Below, in pieces: positions 51,853 through 59,866 of a stretch of 64,000 bases of DNA; within the stretch, counting starts at the first letter, position 1; each line of letters starts with the position of its first letter. The stretch is from Oscillatoria sp. FACHB-1407 (GTDB lineage: Bacteria; Cyanobacteriota; Cyanobacteriia; Elainellales; Elainellaceae): the NCBI RefSeq assembly GCF_014697545.1, contig NZ_JACJSA010000003.1, positions 434,001 through 498,000 on the forward strand, written 5' to 3'. A model generated the notes under the pieces. It was given only the letters and a program-made list of their open reading frames with translations. It was not told the DNA's origin and did no database searches. Position numbers and translations under genes: made by a program.

Positions 51853-52104
51853 ATGCCATTTGTCGTTAAGGAAGAGGCAGTACGGACGTTTAATTTCTAT
51901 CTCAACGGCTCAGTCCGGCAGGGCATGGTTTGTCAAAACAAACTCTACAAACTCGTATCTTCGTTTGAGCCAGATGATTGCCCCAGAGCCTATGCTTTGG
52001 GCTGGAGTCTGGGATGTGGTGGAACACCAGCTGTTATTACCCTGACCGAACAAGGTTATGGGGTTTGGGTCGATCTGCGATCGCACGCTCAATCCAGTTT
52101 TTAA
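51853..52104 (+). CDS. Small conserved protein (83 residues)
   Basis: Begins MPFVVKEEAVRTFNFYLNGS; a GTG 5 codons upstream and an ATG one codon upstream are alternatives. Middle: VCQNKLYKLVSSFEPDDCPRA, then YALGWSLGCGGTPAVITLTE and GYGVWVDLRSHAQ. It reads like a compact single domain with three Cys. No family recognised. Convergent with the TetR gene, with 6 bp between the stops. Confidence 0.6.
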   Translation: MPFVVKEEAVRTFNFYLNGSVRQGMVCQNKLYKLVSSFEPDDCPRAYALGWSLGCGGTPAVITLTEQGYGVWVDLRSHAQSSF

Positions 52105-52110
52105 GCCAGA

Positions 52111-52731
52111 TCAGGCATTCCCTTCCACTAAAACGCCATTGAGAAAAATATCGGCAATCCCTTCTGCCATCTCTTGCATTTCTTGCGGTGAGGAATGTTC
52201 AGCCATCACGGTATCGCGGCTAAACCCGGCCACTGTAAACATCCCTAAAAATACTTGAGCCACAATGCGCGGGTTCATGCGGCGGTAGATGCCCTGATCC
52301 ATCGCCGTTTGAAAGAAAGCTTCTGCGACATCGGTCATTTTGGCGATCACCTCTGCCTGAATGCGATCGCGCAGATCTGGGTGAAACTGAGCTTCCATAA
52401 AGCACACCCGTAGCATATCGGCATTGCGGTGTAGATTTAGCATCCGCTTTCGCATAACCTGAGCGATCGCCTTATAGCTACCCATCTCGCTCAATTCCGT
52501 AAGCAGATCCGTTAAAATTTCAATCCACCCCTGAGTTGCCACTTCCACGAGAATTGCTTTTTTGTTTTCAAAGTGGCGAAACAAAGTGCCCTCAGCGACT
52601 CCAGCTGCTTCGGCAAGATCGCGAGTTGTCGTGCCGTCGTAGCCTCGACGCGCAAATAACCGCTGTGCTGCCTGAAGGATTCGAGTGCGAGTCTCTACTT
52701 CAGGTTGGGATGGACGTTGAAAAATCTGCAT
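52111..52731 (-). CDS. TetR-family transcriptional regulator
   Basis: 206 residues. TetR_N HTH at ~15-62: RILQAAQRLFARRGYDGTTT, DLAEAAGVAEGTLFRHFENK. The C-terminal ligand domain (~80-200) is all-helical and not specific. Usually a repressor of its own or neighbouring genes. The nearest genes are the small protein at 51853 and the TIR island; no clear operator palindrome was found upstream. Confidence 0.9.
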   Translation of the reverse strand: MQIFQRPSQPEVETRTRILQAAQRLFARRGYDGTTTRDLAEAAGVAEGTLFRHFENKKAILVEVATQGWIEILTDLLTELSEMGSYKAIAQVMRKRMLNLHRNADMLRVCFMEAQFHPDLRDRIQAEVIAKMTDVAEAFFQTAMDQGIYRRMNPRIVAQVFLGMFTVAGFSRDTVMAEHSSPQEMQEMAEGIADIFLNGVLVEGNA

Positions 52732-52952
52732 AGCGGTAGTTCAGTGTTACAGACATCTGCACGATCATTGTCGATCGCTGAACTGGAACCCGGACAAAAG
52801 GTTCATACAACCTTACGTTTATTTAGGAAAGTAGATTAAGAGGAAGGGAGAAGAAAAAGTGAAAAAGTGAAAACAGATAGATATCTCTCGTCTGTCACTC
52901 TCGCCGCAGACAAAGTTCAAATGCCCCATCCCCTTGTCACTCCATGACCGTG

Positions 52953-54320
52953 TTACTCCTCCTCATTGAGCGGACGAGTGACTCGCAAGATTAGCGCACT
53001 CAATCCCAGGAACCACAGCAACGTAATTAGATAAGCGAATGACATCAACTCGCGGATTGATCGCTTGAGGTTAACCACATAATCTGCGTGAACATCCAAC
53101 CCCATTGCTCCGACAATTTGTCCGGTAGAGTTGCGAATAGGGGCAAACGCAGCAAACTGAGCACCTCGCTGATCACGAGTGACAAAGGTGGTGAGACTGA
53201 GTTGAAACAACCCCTGGTAGACCGCTGTGTCAGGTTGGTCAACGATAAATGATTGTCGAAACACGGTTGCTTTTTCAGGTTCGAGCGTCCGCAATACGTC
53301 TCCCACAATCAAGATCTCACCGGGGCGAGTCCCAGCGGTGTAGCTGTAGGGGTTGGCATAGGGAACTAGCGTATGCACGCGATAGAGCCAATCCTGATGT
53401 TTTTGATAAAGGGGATTACTGACAGGCTCGGTTTGTCCAGGAGGGAGAGGAGTACGGGCGAGGGTGGCAAAGTCGTTTCCATTTACGCCGGCAACCGTTG
53501 CATTTAATGCCTGCACCATCTCAGCTTTGATGCGAGTGACGGTCGTTTCCCAGAGGTAGTAGTAGAACCAGTAAAATCCCAGAGTAACGATCGCCATATT
53601 GACGACAACCGTTGTCACCATCACAATCCACTTGGCACGCTGTCGGGCTCGATAAAAAGCAGCTTTGGCAGCTTGACTGGCGTGAATATAGCGAGTTTGA
53701 ATTTCGGTTGGTTTAGGGTCTTGGTTGATGCTGGCGACTAACCACTGTTCCGCATCTTTGAGGTCGCTGCCTCGGAGCAAATAACTGTTGTTTTCAGTTT
53801 TGAGTTGCCACTCGATCGCTCGCACGAGTAGGCGGGTATGCATGTGAATGTAGTCAACATCTGTGTCGATCGCCCGTACCAGTTCGTCAAAGGCGTGATC
53901 AAAATCATCTGTTTCGCGAAAAAACAGCCAATTGTGTTTACTAATTTGTGGATGAACCTGTTGAGGGTCAAAACCTTCACGTCGCACAATCGGCAAAAAA
54001 CGTTTGTGGCAATGAGCCGCATAGTCAATTTCATCGCGACAGACCGCCGAGGCAACCGAGTCAGGGCTAATCACAAAAATAAATGTATTGGCAGACTCAA
54101 TGCCCCGTTGAATGGCTTGCCACCATTCTTCCCCTTTGTAAATGTCAGTCCAATCAACCCACGGATCTCGCCCAATCCGCTTAAATGCCTCACTTAACAC
54201 TTCGACAAAAGCTTTGTCTTTGCGTGAATAGGAAATGAACACATCATTTCCGGGTGTATGAGTCTCATTGGGTTGCAAACGAGTATTCACAGCAACAATA
54301 GACGGCTTCTTCTCAAGCAT
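52953..54320 (-). CDS. TIR-domain membrane protein with extracytoplasmic sensor-like domain
   Basis: 455 residues. TIR domain (~25-155): DVFISYSRKDKAFVEVLSEAF, DWTDIYKGEEWWQAI, FIFVISPDSVASAVCRDEIDYA; the Glu in VCRDEIDYA is at the catalytic position of NAD-cleaving TIRs. Residues ~160-215 form a module also present in the neighbouring TIR-WD40 protein (HTRLLVRAIEW.., SYLLRGSDLKDAEQWL). TM1 at ~230-255, an outside domain of ~150 residues resembling a Cache/PAS sensor (FAAFAPIRNSTGQIVGAMGLDVHADYV), TM2 (~425-447), and a short RVTRPLNEEE tail. Likely a receptor whose TIR output faces the cytoplasm (inference). Confidence 0.82.
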   Translation of the reverse strand: MLEKKPSIVAVNTRLQPNETHTPGNDVFISYSRKDKAFVEVLSEAFKRIGRDPWVDWTDIYKGEEWWQAIQRGIESANTFIFVISPDSVASAVCRDEIDYAAHCHKRFLPIVRREGFDPQQVHPQISKHNWLFFRETDDFDHAFDELVRAIDTDVDYIHMHTRLLVRAIEWQLKTENNSYLLRGSDLKDAEQWLVASINQDPKPTEIQTRYIHASQAAKAAFYRARQRAKWIVMVTTVVVNMAIVTLGFYWFYYYLWETTVTRIKAEMVQALNATVAGVNGNDFATLARTPLPPGQTEPVSNPLYQKHQDWLYRVHTLVPYANPYSYTAGTRPGEILIVGDVLRTLEPEKATVFRQSFIVDQPDTAVYQGLFQLSLTTFVTRDQRGAQFAAFAPIRNSTGQIVGAMGLDVHADYVVNLKRSIRELMSFAYLITLLWFLGLSALILRVTRPLNEEE

Positions 54321-54438
54321 GATCGATGCCCCCGATAGCAGTGATTATTTGCTTGTAATTACTCTAAACGACATGTCTTGAAACGATGAAGGATAAAGGA
54401 TGAAGGATAAACATCAAACTGTTTCCAGCCTTTAGCCT

Positions 54439-57210
54439 TTAGCTTTCAGCCTGCAAAAATTTACAGGTGTTTTGAGCACCTGCGATCGCCTCCAACTCTA
54501 ACGCGCTCAATGTAGTCAGGCTGGACAAAAATTGATAGCCCTGAAATTGTTCACAGGCGATCGCCAACCATCGTTCCACTATCATGTCGTGCCACAGGTG
54601 AAGGGTACCATCCTCTGTTCCGGTGACAATTAGGTGCCCATTTGGATGAAAAGCGACAGCAGAGACAACCCCATTGTTCTGCCGGAAGGGTTCACCCAGG
54701 GGATTGCCGTTATTATCCCAAAGTCGCAAGGTACCATCCTCGCTCGTGCTGGCGATCGTCCTGCCATCGGGGCTGTAGGTGACAGCCGCGACGAAGCCCT
54801 CATGTCCCTGAAACGGGCTGCCCAGCGGTCTTGCTGTCTCAACATCCCACTGGCGCAAAATGCCTTCTCCTCCAGCACTGATGAGCACGTTTTTCAACGG
54901 ATTGAAGGCAACCGCTGCAACCCCAAACTCGTGTCCTTGAAGCGTGGTCAGATGACGTCCTTGCAAATCCCAAAAGCGAACGGTTGAGTCCTTGCTGGCA
55001 CTGGCAATGCGATCGCCATTAGAACTAAAGGTGACCGATTGGACGCTACTGCTATGCCCTTCAAACGGTTGCCCAATGGGTTGCCGATCTGCTACGTTCC
55101 ACAGTCGAATGGTGCGATCGTCCTCTCCTCCACCGCTGACGATCGTCTCACCATCGGGGCTAAAAGCAACCGATTGAATCGCGTCATTGTGACCCTTCAA
55201 AGGTTGACCAATCTGTCGGCGTTGTTGGACATCCCACAGTCGCAGCAATTTGTCATTACCACCGCTAACCAGCATTGTCCCTGTTGAATTGAAGGCGATC
55301 GCGTTCACTCCATCTGCATGGGCTTGCAAGGGTGAACTGATGGGCTTTCCTTGCGTATCCCAAAAGCGAATCGTGCCATCGGCACTAGCACTGGCGAAGG
55401 TTTGATCATGGGAGTTAAAGGCGATGGACTGAATGACGTTATTGTGGGCTGAGATGACTTCACTCGCTAGATGATTTTCCACATTCCACAGTCGTATGGT
55501 GCGATCGGTACTGCTGCTGATCAGCGTGTCACCCTCTGGGGTAAACACAGCCCGCAAGACAAATCCCTCATGTCCACGAATGGGTTCACGAATTAAATTT
55601 CCCTGCAAATCCCACAGGCGAATGGTGCGATCGGGGCTAGCACTGGCAATTGTCTGTCCAGATGGGCTGAAGGTAACGGATCGAACGACATTTTCGTGCC
55701 CGACAAAGGGGAGGTCGATCGGGTTGCCCTGCAAATCCCAGAGTCGCACTGTATAATCTAAACCTCCACTCACAACGTGTTGCCCATCGGGGCTAAAAGC
55801 AACGGATAACACCCCTCCATCATGACCCTGCAAAGGGTTTGCCAGGAGTTGACCCTCCAAGCTCCAGAGACGAATCGTACCATCAGTACTGGCACTGGCG
55901 ATCGCCTGACCATCGGGGCTACTGGCAACGTCATACACGGCATCAGTATGTCCTTCAAAAGGTTGACCAATTGCCTGTCCTGATGCGTCCCACAGTCGCA
56001 CCTTGCCATCATCACCACCGCTGACAATACGATCGCCACTAAATGCTAGTGCATTAACCGCGCCCTGATGCGCTTGAATCGATTCACCAATGCGATTGCC
56101 CATTGTCGTCCACCGAGTGATCGCACCATTGGCATCACCCGTTACTATCATCCTTCCATCAGCACTCCAGACGATCGCGTAGATTGGCACATCAAGGGCT
56201 GAGACAGGGTTGCCAAGAGGTTGACCCGTTTGCAAATCCCAAAATCGCAGAACGCCTTTTTCGTCAGCACTAACGAGTTTTCTACCGTCAGGGCTGTAGG
56301 CGATCGCATACACTTCTCCCTCATGCCCCAACAATCGGTTCTTTTCGTGGTTACCCTGAATGGCACTGAGTAAACTCGATCGCACTTCGTTCAATCCCTC
56401 CTGAGAATCATCGCTCAGGCTGATGCCGATGGTGTGGAGTGCCAGCACCAATCCATTGACCGGCTTGACCTCCATCAATGTGTTCACACGAGCTACTTTT
56501 TCTCGTAGCTCTGCCTCTGCTCGGTGTCCCTCAGCCCGATGATATTGCCAGAGTGCAACCAGGGTTGACGTGGCGGTAATAGCTAACCCCAAAGAGATGC
56601 CACCCACCGTTAGCCGTTCTCGACGCAACACTTTGTGACTCGTGCGGACAAATTCGATCTGCAATGGAGCGGGTTGTGGGTCTTTAGCCTCCGACGCAGC
56701 CAACCACTGCTCTGCCTTCCGCAGGTCGCTGCCCCGTAGCAAATAGCTGGAGTCTTGCCCATGTTCTTTCCAGTCCTTCGCCCGCACCAGCAATCGCGTG
56801 TGAAAGATAACGTGTTCTAAGTCAGTATTAAGGGCTGCGATCAACTTAGCCAGCGATTCATCAAAAGACTCTGCCTCTTTGAAAAAGATCCAATTGATGG
56901 ATGCTAAGGCTGGATGTACCTGTTCGTACTGCACATCCCGGTAGACGATTGGCAGCAATCGCTTGCTACTGGCGATCGCCAGCTCTAACTCAATATTGCA
57001 CTCGCGAGAGGCAATCCAGTCAGGGCTGAGCACAAAGACCACAGCATTGGCTTCTTCAATTCCAGTCGAAATTTCAGCTCGCCAATCAACACTCGGAGGA
57101 ATGTCTTCCCAATCAATCCACACATCTTTGCCCTGTCCCACCAGGACGCTGTGAAGCTTGTTGGCAAATTCCTTATCTCGACGACAGTAGGAGATAAATA
57201 CGTCTGTCAT
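54439..57210 (-). CDS. TIR - TM - 14x WD40 protein
   Basis: 923 residues from ATG 57210 (MTDVFISYCRRDKEF); a GTG at 57255 would add 15 residues. TIR domain (~1-135) with WIDWEDIPPSVDWRAEI and SPDWIASRECNIELELAIASS, where Glu is at the NADase position. The shared module HTRLLVRAKDW.., SYLLRGSDLRKAEQWL follows (~140-200), then a TM (~220-240) and a helical stretch. From ~305 there are 14 WD40 repeats (GHxxxV...SPDGxxIASxSxDGTIRLWD), enough for two seven-blade propellers. A C-terminal ~45-residue tail (RWLAIACEQF.. CKFLQ) is typical of cyanobacterial WD40 proteins. Last gene of a minus-strand group starting at 58193. Confidence 0.88.
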   Translation of the reverse strand: MTDVFISYCRRDKEFANKLHSVLVGQGKDVWIDWEDIPPSVDWRAEISTGIEEANAVVFVLSPDWIASRECNIELELAIASSKRLLPIVYRDVQYEQVHPALASINWIFFKEAESFDESLAKLIAALNTDLEHVIFHTRLLVRAKDWKEHGQDSSYLLRGSDLRKAEQWLAASEAKDPQPAPLQIEFVRTSHKVLRRERLTVGGISLGLAITATSTLVALWQYHRAEGHRAEAELREKVARVNTLMEVKPVNGLVLALHTIGISLSDDSQEGLNEVRSSLLSAIQGNHEKNRLLGHEGEVYAIAYSPDGRKLVSADEKGVLRFWDLQTGQPLGNPVSALDVPIYAIVWSADGRMIVTGDANGAITRWTTMGNRIGESIQAHQGAVNALAFSGDRIVSGGDDGKVRLWDASGQAIGQPFEGHTDAVYDVASSPDGQAIASASTDGTIRLWSLEGQLLANPLQGHDGGVLSVAFSPDGQHVVSGGLDYTVRLWDLQGNPIDLPFVGHENVVRSVTFSPSGQTIASASPDRTIRLWDLQGNLIREPIRGHEGFVLRAVFTPEGDTLISSSTDRTIRLWNVENHLASEVISAHNNVIQSIAFNSHDQTFASASADGTIRFWDTQGKPISSPLQAHADGVNAIAFNSTGTMLVSGGNDKLLRLWDVQQRRQIGQPLKGHNDAIQSVAFSPDGETIVSGGGEDDRTIRLWNVADRQPIGQPFEGHSSSVQSVTFSSNGDRIASASKDSTVRFWDLQGRHLTTLQGHEFGVAAVAFNPLKNVLISAGGEGILRQWDVETARPLGSPFQGHEGFVAAVTYSPDGRTIASTSEDGTLRLWDNNGNPLGEPFRQNNGVVSAVAFHPNGHLIVTGTEDGTLHLWHDMIVERWLAIACEQFQGYQFLSSLTTLSALELEAIAGAQNTCKFLQAES

Positions 57211-57276
57211 GCTTACCCCAACTGGTAGTAGTTGAATGGCAACGAAAACTGGCACCTATTGACTGAGTGTACAGAG

Positions 57277-57543
57277 TTAACTCTGGCGATCGCCCTGAGG
57301 TGAACGGCGTGGTAACGGAGGTAACGGAGAACCAGACGGAGTCGGAGAAGGTGAGTTGCATGGACCACGAGTGCCATCTGGGCGACGACAGGGAGGTGTC
57401 TGAATCCCTTTCGGTTCACTAGATGTCACGAAAGCCATTGCCATCGCTTTGGCTGTGGTGTGAATTAATGGAAATATTGCGCTGACAATCAGCACTAGCC
57501 CCAGAGACAGACCCGCAATTTTATGTGTTTTTGTCTGCATCAC
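57277..57543 (-). CDS. Small Pro-rich exported protein
   Basis: 88 residues. N-terminal basic segment and hydrophobic helix (~8-30, GLSLGLVLIVSAIFPLIH) followed by a Pro/Arg/Ser-rich tail with PCRRPDGTRGPC (Cys pair) and PSPTPSGSPLPPLPRR. Overlaps the stop of the upstream gene by 4 bp (ATGA), and the TIR-WD40 ATG is 66 bp downstream. Probably secreted or membrane-anchored. No family recognised. The coupling to both neighbours supports it as real. Confidence 0.6.
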   Translation of the reverse strand: MMQTKTHKIAGLSLGLVLIVSAIFPLIHTTAKAMAMAFVTSSEPKGIQTPPCRRPDGTRGPCNSPSPTPSGSPLPPLPRRSPQGDRQS

Positions 57544-58193
57544 TGACCACCCTCACTAAAAACAATGCCGTCACCCTCGCAGACATTAACATTAAACTGC
57601 TCTATGACATCTTCGTCATCAAACACGGCTTTAAAGTCATATTCACACTCCTCAGAATTAATAGGAATGTCAGCCGAGCTTCCAGGCAGAATGACCTGCT
57701 CTCCCAATAAATCTTCACGCCAGCGGTCATCACTGGCAGGTGTGAAATAAAACTCTACAAGTTCAACGCTGGTTTGATTGATGACATTCAAGGTCCTATC
57801 ATTGTCGCCGTAATAGCTGTAAGTCCCCCCATTAATACAAAGGTCAACGTAGGGGTCTACAATCTCTTGTCCATTATCAAACACGCCCAGCACATCATAG
57901 AAACAGCTGTCGCTGCTATCAATGACAATCTCTAATTTTTGCTCTCGCTCCAGCACACGCTCACCTAATCGATCCTCGCCCCAATAGTCATCAGTTGAGG
58001 GAGAAATATAAAACTCTTGTAGCGTGTGCTCCGTAAAGTTTTCTACTTCAAAGCGTATGGTATCGGTCGAAGATGTATCTTGAGCCAGAGCAGGTCTCCC
58101 TCCAAGAGAGAAGAACGTTGCATCGCCCCAACTGAAAATCGGTAACGTCACGGCAGCCATAATGAAGACTGAGTGACTCAGGTTTTTGAGCAT
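57540..58193 (-). CDS. Secreted protein with two copies of a ~75-residue domain
   Basis: 217 residues. Signal peptide (1-~36, ending PALA-Q). Two tandem domains: residues ~42-120 (VENFTEHTLQEFYISPSTDD, YWGEDRLGERVL, CFYDVLGVFDNG) and ~127-215 (NQTSVELVEFYFTPASDDRW, LLGEQVILPGSS, CEYDFKAVFDDE). Each has two Cys, likely a disulphide. A good ribosome binding site (AGGAGAA) precedes the ATG. The same domain type appears singly in secreted proteins of other bacteria with no defined role. First gene of the TIR operon. Confidence 0.75.
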   Translation of the reverse strand: MLKNLSHSVFIMAAVTLPIFSWGDATFFSLGGRPALAQDTSSTDTIRFEVENFTEHTLQEFYISPSTDDYWGEDRLGERVLEREQKLEIVIDSSDSCFYDVLGVFDNGQEIVDPYVDLCINGGTYSYYGDNDRTLNVINQTSVELVEFYFTPASDDRWREDLLGEQVILPGSSADIPINSEECEYDFKAVFDDEDVIEQFNVNVCEGDGIVFSEGGQ

Positions 58194-58425
58194 AGTAGTT
58201 CTCCTGGAAGACAGGTAGATTGACCTGATGGTATAGCCAAACTGATAGTTGTCTCGGTATTTTGACGGTTACTTAAGTATTTGATGTCTAGCCTCTACCA
58301 ATTTATGCAAAAGGGTGGGTGGAGGAGGAGATGGGTGATGGGGTGATGGGATGGTTAATTATTTGGTCATTGGTCATTAGTCCCTGGTTATTAGTACTGC
58401 TACTTCCTACTCCCTACTCCCCCTT

Positions 58426-59652
58426 CTACTGCGGTGAACCCAGGTTTAACAACTGCCCACACAAGCCCAATACACCCCCCGCAATGACTAACCAGGCAGA
58501 GTTGACCTTGTAATAAAACAGTGCGATCGCCCCTATCACTACAATTCCAATCGTCCACCAATCGATGATTGCTGCTTGACCGAGTTGCCAGGTGACAACC
58601 GCCATCAACCCCAACGAGGCCGCATTCACTCCATCTAAAAAGCCGCTTGCCCAAGGAGATTGGCGCAATTTAGGCACCCAGGGGTTGATGATCGCCACCA
58701 GCACAAATGCTGGGAGAAAAATACCGATCGTGCCTGCGATCGCCCCGACATTGCCCGCCAATAGATAGCCCACAAACGTAGCGGTCGTGAATACGGGACC
58801 AGGGGTCAACTGTCCCACCGCGATCGCGTCCAGGAGTTGTTGGGAGGTGAGCCATTGCGTCCGCTCCACCAGTTCTCGTTGCAAAAACGCCAGCAACACG
58901 TAGCCACTACCGTAGAGCACCGACCCAATTTTGAGGAAAAACAGAAATACCTGAATCCAGTTAGGCGATGGCGACGTGCCAGCCCCACCCCCTACCTGAG
59001 CCAGCAGACTGGGAATGGGCAACATCAGGGCAGAGGTGGTCGTGCTGCCAGCACGCCCCCAGGTTCTAATCAGCATGACAGCGACTCCAGCCAACACCAG
59101 CAGCAAGATTTCGTCTACTCCCAGGAAAAAGGCAACAATAACCGCCAGACCTGCCAGGATAGTTGGGAGATCCTTCGCAGCGGATTTACCTAATTTCCAG
59201 AGAGCCTGGAGCACAACCGCAATAATGATGGGCTTGATGCCATAGAGGAGCCATCCCAGCTCTGGCAACGCTTGATAACGGGCATAGAGGGCAGCGATGA
59301 TCCACACAATCACCATGGCGGGCAGGATAAAGCAGGAACCTGCGATCGCCAATCCCCATAGCCCTGCCCGCTCATAACCGATGTGAATCGCTAACTCGGT
59401 CGAGTTTGGACCTGGAATTAAGTTTGTCACCCCCAGCAGATCCAGCAATTTTTCCTCGGTGAACCACTTGCGCCGTTTGACAAACTCATCGTTCATCATG
59501 GCGATATGGGCAGCCGGACCACCAAACGCGATCGCCCCTAGCCGAAAAAAGCCAATTGCCAGTTCTCGGAGTCGTTGTTGTTTCTGATGAGGTTCCAACG
59601 TCTCATAGCGAGGAGACTCTTGCACTTCGGTATTGTCAATTTCGTGGGACAT
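58426..59652 (-). CDS. chrA: Chromate efflux transporter ChrA
   Basis: 408 residues, bidomain CHR transporter with about 10-12 TM helices. First half: AIGFFRLGAIAFGGPAAHIAMM and NLIPGPNSTELAIHIGYERAG. Second half: FLKIGSVLYGSGYVLLAFLQ and AVGQLTPGPVFTTATFVGYL, an internal repeat of the first. This matches the ChrA/CHR family, which exports chromate. Chromate is the known substrate of the family; another anion cannot be excluded. Confidence 0.92.
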   Translation of the reverse strand: MSHEIDNTEVQESPRYETLEPHQKQQRLRELAIGFFRLGAIAFGGPAAHIAMMNDEFVKRRKWFTEEKLLDLLGVTNLIPGPNSTELAIHIGYERAGLWGLAIAGSCFILPAMVIVWIIAALYARYQALPELGWLLYGIKPIIIAVVLQALWKLGKSAAKDLPTILAGLAVIVAFFLGVDEILLLVLAGVAVMLIRTWGRAGSTTTSALMLPIPSLLAQVGGGAGTSPSPNWIQVFLFFLKIGSVLYGSGYVLLAFLQRELVERTQWLTSQQLLDAIAVGQLTPGPVFTTATFVGYLLAGNVGAIAGTIGIFLPAFVLVAIINPWVPKLRQSPWASGFLDGVNAASLGLMAVVTWQLGQAAIIDWWTIGIVVIGAIALFYYKVNSAWLVIAGGVLGLCGQLLNLGSPQ

Positions 59653-59866
59653 AACTCAACGAATGCGATCGCTCAGATTTACATCCCAACTCTTTCACGT
59701 TTTTTAACTGGATTCAATTAACAACGGGTTAACCCAGGCAGTGCCCCTTTCCTACGGCAGAAGCGAATTCAAATGCAATTGTGATATTCCTGACACAGTA
59801 TTAAGCAATCTGGTGTTCTGCCACATTGTCCTTTGAATGATTGACAGCGAGTTGGGAGGATATCGT

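Noticed and set aside
52953-57210. TIR genes considered as a Thoeris system
   Set aside because: No ThsA-like (SIR2/SLOG or TM-Macro) effector gene lies nearby, and both TIR proteins are membrane-anchored with sensor-type partners, unlike ThsB.
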